Shown here one piece after another: positions 23,248-30,197 of a DNA stretch of 64,000 nucleotides. Both the position numbers and the translations under genes were made by a program. Source of the stretch: Fictibacillus phosphorivorans (lineage in GTDB: Bacteria > Bacillota > Bacilli > Bacillales > Fictibacillaceae); NCBI RefSeq assembly GCF_023715845.1, contig NZ_JAMBOR010000003.1, positions 124,001-188,000 of the forward strand. Direction: 5' to 3'. Under the pieces are notes generated by a model. The model worked only from the letters and a program-made list of their open reading frames with translations, did not search any database and had not been told where the DNA came from. Position 1 is the stretch's first letter. Each line of letters begins with the position of its first letter.

Positions 23248-24054
23248 TTACCAGCCAGTAGCAGGGTTTGTAGCATACACTTCAGAAAGTGTAGATAAGG
23301 CTTGTTTCAAGTCATCTGTATGAACACCGTTTCTCCCGTTGCCTCTTTCCATTCGAGGCTCACCAGGATAAAAGGCTCCGACTTCTTTAAATACGGCTTC
23401 CATCTTGTTCATCCACCGCTTTTTCATGACTGCTTCATCATCGATCAAGTCAGCTTTCACGATATCTGCATAGGAAGGGCCAAGTGTAAGAACCCCGCCA
23501 AAGTCTCTCCAAACTTTGTTGATAGCCGCGTTCATTCGCTCGATAGCTTCGTCAGTGCTCGTCATAAGTTGTTTAAACCAGACTTCCCAGTGCATGAGGT
23601 GATAGTATTGTTCCGTCATGATCTTACGTGCTGCCTCAGCTAATGGCTCATAGGAAGAATGACGAAGCGATTCTAACCGAATCTGCTTATGCACCGCATA
23701 AAAATAGTTGCGAACGACTGCGAATGCCCAGTCATAATCCGGCTCTTTTAAATACGTTCCCGGCCCGTTCACTTCTTCTAAAATAATGGCGTTTCGGAAC
23801 TGTTCAGGTGTTCTGAGATGAGCAATTCTATCTGCTTCTCCTTCACCAAGGTCCTCTAATAAACGATAGTAGAGGTTTGCGTGTCCCATCATATCCTGAG
23901 AAATCGAAGAGAACGCTACATCTTCTTCAATGTGCGGCGCAAGTCCGAGCCATTCTGATCCACGGAACGCAAGAATAAAATCATCGTCTCCCATCTGGTA
24001 GAGGAGTTCGATCAATGCAGCTTTCTCTTGTGGCTTTAATGTTTCTTGTGTCAT
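23248..24054 (-). CDS. paaC: phenylacetyl-CoA epoxidase structural subunit PaaC
   Basis: A 268-residue ferritin-like subunit. PaaC pairs with PaaA, stabilises it and helps bind the CoA substrate, but usually lacks a functional di-iron centre. Typical stretches are QMGDDDFILAFRGSEWLGLAPHIEEDVAFSS (first part of helix 1), HANLYYRLLEDLGEGEAD, and MTEQYYHLMHWEVWF. The ATG overlaps the stop codon of paaB (AAATGA), with GGAAGGGGAGA as ribosome binding site. Length and order paaA-B-C-D match the family. Confidence 0.94.
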   Translation of the reverse strand: MTQETLKPQEKAALIELLYQMGDDDFILAFRGSEWLGLAPHIEEDVAFSSISQDMMGHANLYYRLLEDLGEGEADRIAHLRTPEQFRNAIILEEVNGPGTYLKEPDYDWAFAVVRNYFYAVHKQIRLESLRHSSYEPLAEAARKIMTEQYYHLMHWEVWFKQLMTSTDEAIERMNAAINKVWRDFGGVLTLGPSYADIVKADLIDDEAVMKKRWMNKMEAVFKEVGAFYPGEPRMERGNGRNGVHTDDLKQALSTLSEVYATNPATGW

Positions 24055-24398
24055 TTATTATCTCCCCTTCCGCCAAGGATGTGCTGCTCAGTAAACTGCT
24101 CTTGGTTGTAGTCACGCCATTTTTTCTTTAAATATCCGTAACCTTTAGTTTCTCTGTACTCCTTATCAAGCCTTTTGAGCATCTCTTTCTCATCCTGGTT
24201 CAGACCGCGGATGTTCTCTCTTTTTACAACCCAGATGTCAGCGACTTGCTCTCTTCTAAAAAAGTTCTCTTTCGCCATGATCAGTGCCATGTCAGCGTTA
24301 GGAGCGAGCAGGCTGAAACTGTGCTGAAATGGTGATTTATCTGTCTTTTTACTGAATACTTCATACACGTTGTAAAATTCATTTTTTGGTTCGTTCAC
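24051..24398 (-). CDS. paaB: phenylacetyl-CoA epoxidase subunit PaaB
   Basis: A 115-residue PaaB protein with the conserved YNVYEVFSKKTDKSPFQHSFSLLAPNADMAL start split around residues 7-37, then ENFFRREQVADIWVVKRENI. PaaB bridges PaaAC dimers in the epoxidase. Compared with proteobacterial PaaB (about 95 residues) it carries about 20 extra charged C-terminal residues (KKKWRDYNQEQFTEQHILGG). The GTG at 24398 is the likely start, placed after GGGAGAGAG; it overlaps nothing and follows paaA by 24 bases. Confidence 0.92.
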   Translation of the reverse strand: MNEPKNEFYNVYEVFSKKTDKSPFQHSFSLLAPNADMALIMAKENFFRREQVADIWVVKRENIRGLNQDEKEMLKRLDKEYRETKGYGYLKKKWRDYNQEQFTEQHILGGRGDNK

Positions 24399-24422
24399 GT
24401 TGGTTCTCTCTCCCTTCCGCAC

Positions 24423-25388
24423 TTAGATCGCTTTTTTAGCTGCCAGAGCCTCACGTACCCACTCGTTATTTTTGTATGAGCGGCGGCGAAGATCTAAGCG
24501 ATTTTGCGATTGTGGCCCGTTTCCGGAAACGATCTGCTTAAAATTGCTCCAATCAGCATCTTTATAGATCCACATTTGCGTTTCTTCATCAAAGTGAATT
24601 GTCTCATCTGGTATTGTAAGACCGAGCGACCAAATGCGCGGAATGTATTTTGTAAAGAATTCTTGTCTTAGGTCTTCATTCGTTTTGGTACGGATCTTGT
24701 ACATAATGTTCTTATCTGCGTTCGAGTTACCCGTTTCTTTAGCTGATTTAGGTCCGAAGAACATGATGAGCGATTCCCACCAGCGGTTAAGAGCATCCTG
24801 CAGCATCTGACGCTGTTCAGGCGTACCTTCTGCCATCGCTAAAATAATGCTCTCTCCATGCTGTGCATGGAATACTTCTTCTGCACAAATACGTTTTAGC
24901 GCCCGTGCGTAAGGACCGTAGGAAGAATCAAGCATCATACTTTGAGAAATGATCGCTGCTCCATCAACGAGCCAAGCAATGATTCCAGCGTCACCCCAAG
25001 TTGGAGCATCCATATGGAAAACGTTATGGAACTTCAGTTTTCCTGAAAAAAGATCTTCCATGATATCGTGGCGCGTCTTTCCTAGCGGAGCCATCAAGTC
25101 TTCTGCAACGCGCAATAACAACTGGCCATGACCCATTTCGTCCTGCACCTTCGCCATGATTGCCAGCTTTCGGTGCAAGGAAGGTGCTTTAGGTACCCAC
25201 TCTTTCTCTGGAAGCGCTCCCATAATTTCCGAAATGCCGTGCATGGAAATCAAACGGATCAGCTGCATACGATAATCATCTGGCATCCAATCATCGGGTT
25301 CGATCTTTTCACCAGCATTGATCCGATCTAAAAAATGCTGCATCTTTTCTTCTTCACTAAGTTGACTGAAGCTCAAACCAACTGTCAT
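24423..25388 (-). CDS. paaA: phenylacetyl-CoA 1,2-epoxidase catalytic subunit PaaA
   Basis: A 321-residue di-iron monooxygenase subunit that forms ring-1,2-epoxyphenylacetyl-CoA from phenylacetyl-CoA and O2. Iron-ligand regions are visible as KVQDEMGHGQLLLRVAED and ICAEEVFHAQHGESI (ExxH pairs), with the PaaA-typical PDDYRMQLIRLISMHGISE and NRWWESLIMFFGPKS. No PaaE reductase gene is present in the window, so electrons must come from a protein encoded elsewhere. It is the first gene of the operon, with AGGAGGG seven bases before the ATG and a promoter plus operator directly upstream. Confidence 0.95.
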   Translation of the reverse strand: MTVGLSFSQLSEEEKMQHFLDRINAGEKIEPDDWMPDDYRMQLIRLISMHGISEIMGALPEKEWVPKAPSLHRKLAIMAKVQDEMGHGQLLLRVAEDLMAPLGKTRHDIMEDLFSGKLKFHNVFHMDAPTWGDAGIIAWLVDGAAIISQSMMLDSSYGPYARALKRICAEEVFHAQHGESIILAMAEGTPEQRQMLQDALNRWWESLIMFFGPKSAKETGNSNADKNIMYKIRTKTNEDLRQEFFTKYIPRIWSLGLTIPDETIHFDEETQMWIYKDADWSNFKQIVSGNGPQSQNRLDLRRRSYKNNEWVREALAAKKAI

Positions 25389-25406
25389 GCTATTCCCTCC
25401 TGTTAT

Positions 25407-25427
25407 ATTACGTTTTATTACCGTAAT
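25407..25427. promoter_or_regulatory. candidate PaaX operator 2 (ATTACG-N9-CGTAAT)
   Basis: Inverted repeat with 6-bp arms and a 9-base spacer, overlapping the last two bases of the paaA -10 box exactly as operator 1 does in its promoter. It lies 18 bases before the paaA ATG. Confidence 0.75.
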
Positions 25428-25455
25428 TATAAATTAACGTCATGCGTTTGAACAA
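25426..25455 (-). promoter_or_regulatory. sigma-A promoter of the paaABCD operon
   Basis: Minus strand TTGTTC (25450-25455), 18-base spacer, TATAAT (25426-25431). It lies entirely within the 70-base gap after paaK. Confidence 0.75.
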
Positions 25456-25458
25456 TGG

Positions 25459-26787
25459 TTAAACACCCATTTTCTTCTGTGCGTGTCTCACAACCCTGAT
25501 TGCCTTCCCTTCGGAACGCGGGATGCTCTTTGGTGGAAACACTTTTATCTTCATCGTCACAAGGCATGTGTCTTTGACTTTTTTAGTGATGGTCTGTTTT
25601 AGCAGATTTGTTGCTGCATGAGCTTCATCACCATTTGTAATCGCATAAAGATTTTCACTCATCTCCACATGAAGCTCGATATGCTCTCTCAAACCTTCAG
25701 TGTGTATATGCACCTGATAATGTGGCACGATATCCTCAATAGAAAGCAGGCAGTTCTCAATTTCTGAAGGGAAGACGTTCACTCCTCTGACGATAATCAT
25801 ATCGTCGATTCGACCTTTCACCCTGCTCATTCGTACAGAAGTCCTACCACAGATGCACGGGGTGCGTTCAAGTGAAGCGATATCTCCCGTACGATAGCGA
25901 ATAACCGGGAACGCTTCTTTCGTTAAACTTGTAAAAACAAGTTCACCATATTCTCCATCCGGCATAGGTTCAAGTGTATCGGGGTTGATGATTTCAGCGA
26001 TGAAGTGGTCATCCATAATATGTAAACCGTTCTGTGCTTCGTGACATTCCATCGCAACGCCTGGACCCATTACTTCACTCAATCCGTAGATATCCATCGC
26101 TTTGATTCCTAATCTCTCTTCGAGTGTAGCCCTCATCTCCTCCGACCAAGGCTCTGCCCCAAAGATTCCGTATTGAAGTGAAGTAGCTCTTGGATCTTTC
26201 CCGAGCTCTTCCATCTTTTCTGCGATCGTTAAGATGTATGACGGAGTCCCGCAAATTACTTGCGGTTTAAAGTCTTCAATAAGAAGGATCTGGCGCTCTG
26301 TGTTTCCTCCTGATACAGGAACCGTCACCATGCCAAGCTTTTCTGATCCGTTATGAAGACCCAGTCCCCCTGTGAAAAGTCCATAGCCGTAAGCATTGTG
26401 CAGAACGTTACCGGGTTCCCCGCCTGCTATTGCGATTGATCGAGCTACCATGTCGCTCCATCTTTCAATGTCTCCTTCTGTATACCCCACAACTGTCGGT
26501 TTTCCACTCGTTCCAGATGAACCGTGAAGCCGTACAAGATGGTCGAGCGGAACGGCAAATAGTCCGAATGGATAATGATCACGCAGATCCTTTTTTACAG
26601 TAAACGGCAATTTCTGCAGATCGTCTAATGACTGGATGGAAGTCGGATGGATTCCTTTTTCATCAAAGGCATTTTTGTAGAAAGGCACATTCTCGTAAAC
26701 AGCATCGACGGTCTGCTTTAAACGATGAAGCTGAAGCTCTTTTTTCTCCTCACTCTTCATGCACTCCACTTTAGGATGAAGAATCAT
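25459..26787 (-). CDS. paaK: phenylacetate-CoA ligase
   Basis: A 442-residue adenylate-forming enzyme that activates phenylacetate with ATP and CoA. The ATP loop HGSSGTSGKPTVVGYT lies near residue 89, and GAEPWSEEMR, DIYGLSEVMGPGVAMEC and the mobile C-terminal domain with GRIDDMIIVRGVNVFPSEIE are typical PaaK features. Four cysteine/histidine-containing segments are normal for the family. It is transcribed from its own promoter region, which holds a third copy of the shared operator and a cre-like site. If the oxoacid dehydrogenase complex makes phenylacetyl-CoA directly, PaaK would serve external phenylacetate or recycle acid released by the thioesterase. Confidence 0.95.
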   Translation of the reverse strand: MILHPKVECMKSEEKKELQLHRLKQTVDAVYENVPFYKNAFDEKGIHPTSIQSLDDLQKLPFTVKKDLRDHYPFGLFAVPLDHLVRLHGSSGTSGKPTVVGYTEGDIERWSDMVARSIAIAGGEPGNVLHNAYGYGLFTGGLGLHNGSEKLGMVTVPVSGGNTERQILLIEDFKPQVICGTPSYILTIAEKMEELGKDPRATSLQYGIFGAEPWSEEMRATLEERLGIKAMDIYGLSEVMGPGVAMECHEAQNGLHIMDDHFIAEIINPDTLEPMPDGEYGELVFTSLTKEAFPVIRYRTGDIASLERTPCICGRTSVRMSRVKGRIDDMIIVRGVNVFPSEIENCLLSIEDIVPHYQVHIHTEGLREHIELHVEMSENLYAITNGDEAHAATNLLKQTITKKVKDTCLVTMKIKVFPPKSIPRSEGKAIRVVRHAQKKMGV

Positions 26788-26812
26788 GGCTATTTCATCT
26801 CCTTTTAGGATT

Positions 26813-26827
26813 ATGTAAGCGATTACA
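26813..26827. promoter_or_regulatory. cre-like site upstream of paaK
   Basis: ATGTAAGCGATTACA fits the degenerate CcpA consensus WTGNAANCGNWNNCW at every position. It lies 25-40 bases before the paaK start, downstream of operator 3. Confidence 0.65.
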
Positions 26828-26843
26828 ATTAAGAATAAAAAAT

Positions 26844-26864
26844 ATGACGTTTTTATTTCGTTAT
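26844..26864. promoter_or_regulatory. candidate PaaX operator 3 (ATGACG-N9-CGTTAT)
   Basis: Third copy of the inverted repeat, with one mismatch between the arms (ATGACG / CGTTAT), 57 bases before paaK. The overlapping -10-like hexamer (ATTGAT) is weak and no -35 box is obvious. Confidence 0.65.
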
Positions 26865-26992
26865 CAATTATTTGTGTAATGTGATTGGTTTTAGCTTATC
26901 ATTTTTATTAATTTTCTGTCAAATGGTTTTAAGAGTTCAATCGTTGATATTAGAGGATAAACAACGTCAAATATCTCTTAAATCCACAAACT

Positions 26993-27020
26993 AAAAAAAA
27001 CCGCCTTAAAAAGGCGGTTT
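26993..27020 (-). terminator. terminator of the lipoate ligase gene
   Basis: Minus strand AACCGCCTT-TTT-AAGGCGGTT followed by TTTTTT. Confidence 0.9.
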
Positions 27021-27033
27021 CGAATACTTTCTA

Positions 27034-28023
27034 TTAATATAAAAGATCTAAAAATTCCTGATGTGAAACATTACCAAAATAGTGTTTTAGATCAACATCT
27101 TCCAATACTTTTTCAATTTCTTCCCGATCGTAGCGCACACCGTTCAGCCTGTTCTCGATATCTGAAACATCACCTACACCGAAGAAATCTCCAAAAATCT
27201 TACTCTCTTGAATGATTCCTTTTACAATGTGCAGACGAATATCGATAGAACCAGCTGCAAAACGATTTGAAAGTTCTACATTAAATTTCGGAGATTTTCC
27301 GTAGTTCCAATCCCAGTTTGCATATCGCTCTCTAGAGATTTTACGGATCTCAGCCCAATCCTCTTCCGTGAGTTCGTACTTTGGAACCTGCTCAAACTCT
27401 TCGAACAAGTAAGCTAATAGGATCTCTTTAAATTCTTCCATCGTCATGTCTTCATCCAAGTGCTCACGAATATTCGTTACACGGCTGCGGATCGACTTGA
27501 TGCCTTTGGATTCAATCTTGTCCATTTTTACGTTCAGAGCCGATACTACATTTTCAATCTCTGAATCAAACAATAGCGTTCCATGGCTGAACATACGCCC
27601 TTTTGTTGAAAACTGAGCATTACCTGAGATTTTCTTCCCGTCAGCCAAAATATCGTTACGGCCGCTTAACTCAGCGTTTACCCCTAATTTATTTAAGGCT
27701 TTTACTACGGGATCGGTGAACTTCTTAAAATCATGAAATGAGTTCCCATCATCTTTGGTAATAAAGCTGAAGTTCAAATTCCCAAGATCATGATAAACAG
27801 CTCCGCCTCCAGATAAACGACGAACGACATGAATACCATTTTCACGCACATATTCTGCGTTAATCTCTTCAACCGTATTCTGGTTCTTGCCGATGATAAT
27901 GGATGGTTCATTTATATAAAAAAGCAAATACGTTTCATTGATGTCTAATTGCTTCAAAGCGAATTCTTCAATTGCTAAATTCACTCTTGGGTCTGTAATA
28001 TTTTCATTATCAATAAAAAGCAT
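27034..28023 (-). CDS. lplJ: lipoate-protein ligase A (LplJ)
   Basis: A 329-residue lipoate-protein ligase that activates free lipoate with ATP and attaches it to lipoyl domains. The signature HVVRRLSGGGAVYHDLGNLN lies at about 68-87, the lipoyl-AMP lysine region GNAQFSTKGRMFSHGTLLFD follows, and an accessory C-terminal domain is present. In B. subtilis lplJ (yhfJ) lies next to yhfI, as here. The E2 protein of the island (Lys42) would be one of its targets. It is 26 bases downstream of the yhfI-like gene, has GAGGAGAAAA before the ATG and ends in a strong terminator. Confidence 0.93.
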   Translation of the reverse strand: MLFIDNENITDPRVNLAIEEFALKQLDINETYLLFYINEPSIIIGKNQNTVEEINAEYVRENGIHVVRRLSGGGAVYHDLGNLNFSFITKDDGNSFHDFKKFTDPVVKALNKLGVNAELSGRNDILADGKKISGNAQFSTKGRMFSHGTLLFDSEIENVVSALNVKMDKIESKGIKSIRSRVTNIREHLDEDMTMEEFKEILLAYLFEEFEQVPKYELTEEDWAEIRKISRERYANWDWNYGKSPKFNVELSNRFAAGSIDIRLHIVKGIIQESKIFGDFFGVGDVSDIENRLNGVRYDREEIEKVLEDVDLKHYFGNVSHQEFLDLLY

Positions 28024-28049
28024 AGTTTTCTCCTCTTTCAGTCCCTAAC

Positions 28050-28784
28050 TTAAGCTCCCCACGTCCATCCGGATGAGGCGAGCCCCACTTTATTGTTATA
28101 CACCTCTTTTGCCTCTGTGACAAGCTGTGACAACTGACCAAAATGAGGAAGATGTGTGAGCAGCAGTTCGCCGGCTTCTGCTTGTTGTGCTAGCTTTCCG
28201 CAATCTTCAGAAGTCATGTGGCCTGGACCGCTTCCATCCATTCCCTTATAAAAGTTACATTCCGCTATAAGGAGATCTGCATTTAGACTGAAAGGAATCA
28301 GCTCAGGAATAAATGCCGTATCAGCGGTATAAACGATTGTTTCTTTCCCATCCGTTATACGCATCGCATAACAAACTGCAGCATGTTTTGTCAGCTGAAA
28401 GGTTATCGTAAACGGCCCTACTTTTAGTTCACGGGAAGGATCATATGCGATTCCTTTTGTATGCTGAAGATGAGTGAGCGATTGTAATCCAGCCTCATCT
28501 TCGTTATGCCCATAGATCGGCAGAGTCTTCATTTCATTCTGTAAAAACGATTGTATAAGACGCGCGTATTGAAGAACGCCAATATCCGCAATATGATCAG
28601 CATGATAATGAGAAATAATGACAGCATCTAGTTCTTCTGGTTTTATGTATTTTTGCAGCTGAGCAAGTACACCGCTTCCACAATCAATAAGCAGATTAAA
28701 CCCATCACTTTGGAAAAGATAGCCGGACGTTGCTTCCCCTGCCCCTGGGTAACCGCCCCAATAGCCTAATACAGTAAGCTTCAT
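28050..28784 (-). CDS. yhfI: metallo-beta-lactamase fold hydrolase (YhfI-like)
   Basis: A 244-residue MBL-fold protein with the zinc motif SHYHADHIADIG (HxHxDH) near residue 60, a later Asp in YTADTAF and His in LLTHLPHFG. The family includes RNase Z-like enzymes and cyclic-nucleotide phosphodiesterases; the substrate is not known from the sequence. The neighbour relation with lplJ is the same as in B. subtilis. The ATG is preceded by GGAGGAAC. Confidence 0.88.
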   Translation of the reverse strand: MKLTVLGYWGGYPGAGEATSGYLFQSDGFNLLIDCGSGVLAQLQKYIKPEELDAVIISHYHADHIADIGVLQYARLIQSFLQNEMKTLPIYGHNEDEAGLQSLTHLQHTKGIAYDPSRELKVGPFTITFQLTKHAAVCYAMRITDGKETIVYTADTAFIPELIPFSLNADLLIAECNFYKGMDGSGPGHMTSEDCGKLAQQAEAGELLLTHLPHFGQLSQLVTEAKEVYNNKVGLASSGWTWGA

Positions 28785-28854
28785 GTATTGTTCCTCCGAT
28801 TTATTGTATGTTTTTAGATTATCAGAATTACGTATAGTCTTCCAATTTACATAT

Positions 28855-28880
28855 TAAAAAACACCGAAAAAGTCGGTGTT
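28855..28880 (-). terminator. terminator of the YmaF-like gene
   Basis: Minus strand ACACCGA-CTTTT-TCGGTGT stem followed by TTTTTT, 18 bases after the stop codon. Confidence 0.88.
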
Positions 28881-28897
28881 TCCTTTTCAAGACTTCC

Positions 28898-29236
28898 TTA
28901 TGGTTCAGAAACATTTTCCCCTGTCCTGCCTGAGTACTGATGCGTGTGCCCGCCACTAACTGTAGTTGTTCCGCTTATCATGTGATAATGAGTTCCATCT
29001 CCTGTATAAATTGGAGGTCCAGTTGTTCCCGAGAATTGGTGAACATGACCATCATCAAACGTAGTGGTTCCTTGGTAAGTATGGACATGCCCCATCGTAT
29101 TATTTACCCGGCTTGTCACCCCTTGAACCATATGGGAGTGTCCTGCATTCACTGTCGTTTGGGTAGAGTATTGATGGACGTGAACATCATTACTCCTCCA
29201 TTTGATATGTGTAACGTCATGACCGTGCAACTTCAC
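28898..29236 (-). CDS. YmaF-like histidine-rich repeat protein
   Basis: A 112-residue hydrophilic protein with about 16 histidines, built of repeats of about 15-22 residues: HVHQYSTQTT, HSHMVQGVTS, HVHTYQGTTT, HVHQFSGTTG, HYHMISGTTT and HTHQYSGRTG. Each has an H-x-H pair followed by an aromatic residue or Met and S/Q-G-T. This is the pattern I know from YmaF-like proteins of B. subtilis. No signal peptide or membrane helix is visible. Paired histidines suggest metal binding or a beta-solenoid, but no function is established. The GTG start follows AAGGAGGAG. It has its own terminator. Confidence 0.8.
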   Translation of the reverse strand: MKLHGHDVTHIKWRSNDVHVHQYSTQTTVNAGHSHMVQGVTSRVNNTMGHVHTYQGTTTFDDGHVHQFSGTTGPPIYTGDGTHYHMISGTTTVSGGHTHQYSGRTGENVSEP

Positions 29237-29294
29237 TTCTCCTCCTTTACGAAGTATCTCATCTTATCTCTATGTCTAATTTTAGAAAAAATAA

Positions 29295-29328
29295 CAAAAA
29301 CCCCGCAGCAATAAGAGCTGCAGGGTTT
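29295..29328 (-). terminator. terminator of the sugar ABC transporter operon
   Basis: Minus strand AAAACCCTGCAGC ... GCTGCGGGGTTTTT hairpin, 12 bases after the last permease gene. Confidence 0.88.
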
Positions 29329-29339
29329 TGATCAAGTTA

Positions 29340-30167
29340 CTATTCTTTAACCGCACCCGATGTAAGTCCAGATACAATCTTTCTTTGGAAAGCAAGAACC
29401 ATGATTACAAGAGGAACGGTAACGATAACAGTTGCTGCCGTAACTTCGCCCCACGGAATCGTGAACTGTCCTTCAAACATCGCGATACCGACCGGAACGG
29501 TTTTATAAGCATCGTCCGTGTTAATCGTCAAAGCAAACAGGAATTCGTTCCAAGCTGAGATGAAAACAAGAATCGCTGTCGTAAAGATCCCTGGAATCGC
29601 CAGCGGCAGGATTACTCTCCAATATGTTTGCATGAGAGATGCACCGTCAATCTTTGCTGCTTCCTCAAGATCAAACGGAATTTTGCGGAAGAATGTGACA
29701 AGCAGCCAGATTGAAAGTGGAAGCGTAAATGTCGTATATGGAATGATCAAACCTAGGTAGCTGTTCGTCAGTCCAAGGTTTTTCAAAACGATATAGATCG
29801 GTGAAATCGTAGCGATCTGAGGAAACATTGATACCGATAGAACTAGACCTAAGATAAATGTTTTTCCTTTAAACTTTAAACGTGCAATCGCATATGCTGC
29901 AAAACTTGCTACAAGAACAGCATAAACAGTTGTAATCGTAGATACGACCAAACTGTTCCACAGATATTTTAAGAACGGATAATTTAAAAATACAGATTCG
30001 TAATTTTCGAGTGTCATATTATCCGTAAATGGTTTGAACGCACGATCGCCAAACAGCTCGGCCACCGGTTTAATCGAACTTGCCAGTACCCATAAAAACG
30101 GAAACATGACAAAGAAGACAAACAAGGCTAGAAATACATAAAACATTGGACCCGCTTTTTTGTTCAT
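29340..30167 (-). CDS. sugar ABC transporter permease, MalG type
   Basis: A 275-residue inner-membrane permease with six hydrophobic segments. The EAA loop that contacts the ATPase is EEAAKIDGASLMQTYWRVILPLA split near residues 179-200 (EAA...G.........I.LP), and the C-terminal SGLTSGAVKE is typical of MalG/MsmG proteins. It forms the heterodimeric channel with the upstream MalF-type protein and imports an oligosaccharide delivered by the binding lipoprotein. It is 30 bases after that gene and has AAAGGAGTG as ribosome binding site. The sugar is unknown. Confidence 0.92.
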   Translation of the reverse strand: MNKKAGPMFYVFLALFVFFVMFPFLWVLASSIKPVAELFGDRAFKPFTDNMTLENYESVFLNYPFLKYLWNSLVVSTITTVYAVLVASFAAYAIARLKFKGKTFILGLVLSVSMFPQIATISPIYIVLKNLGLTNSYLGLIIPYTTFTLPLSIWLLVTFFRKIPFDLEEAAKIDGASLMQTYWRVILPLAIPGIFTTAILVFISAWNEFLFALTINTDDAYKTVPVGIAMFEGQFTIPWGEVTAATVIVTVPLVIMVLAFQRKIVSGLTSGAVKE

Positions 30168-30197
30168 TTCCTACACACTCCTTTATGGTCTCCGTTT

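Noticed and set aside
28940-29314. Plus-strand frame of 124 residues covering the YmaF-like gene
   Set aside because: Antisense shadow of the histidine-repeat gene; the repeats on the other strand have a ribosome binding site and terminator.
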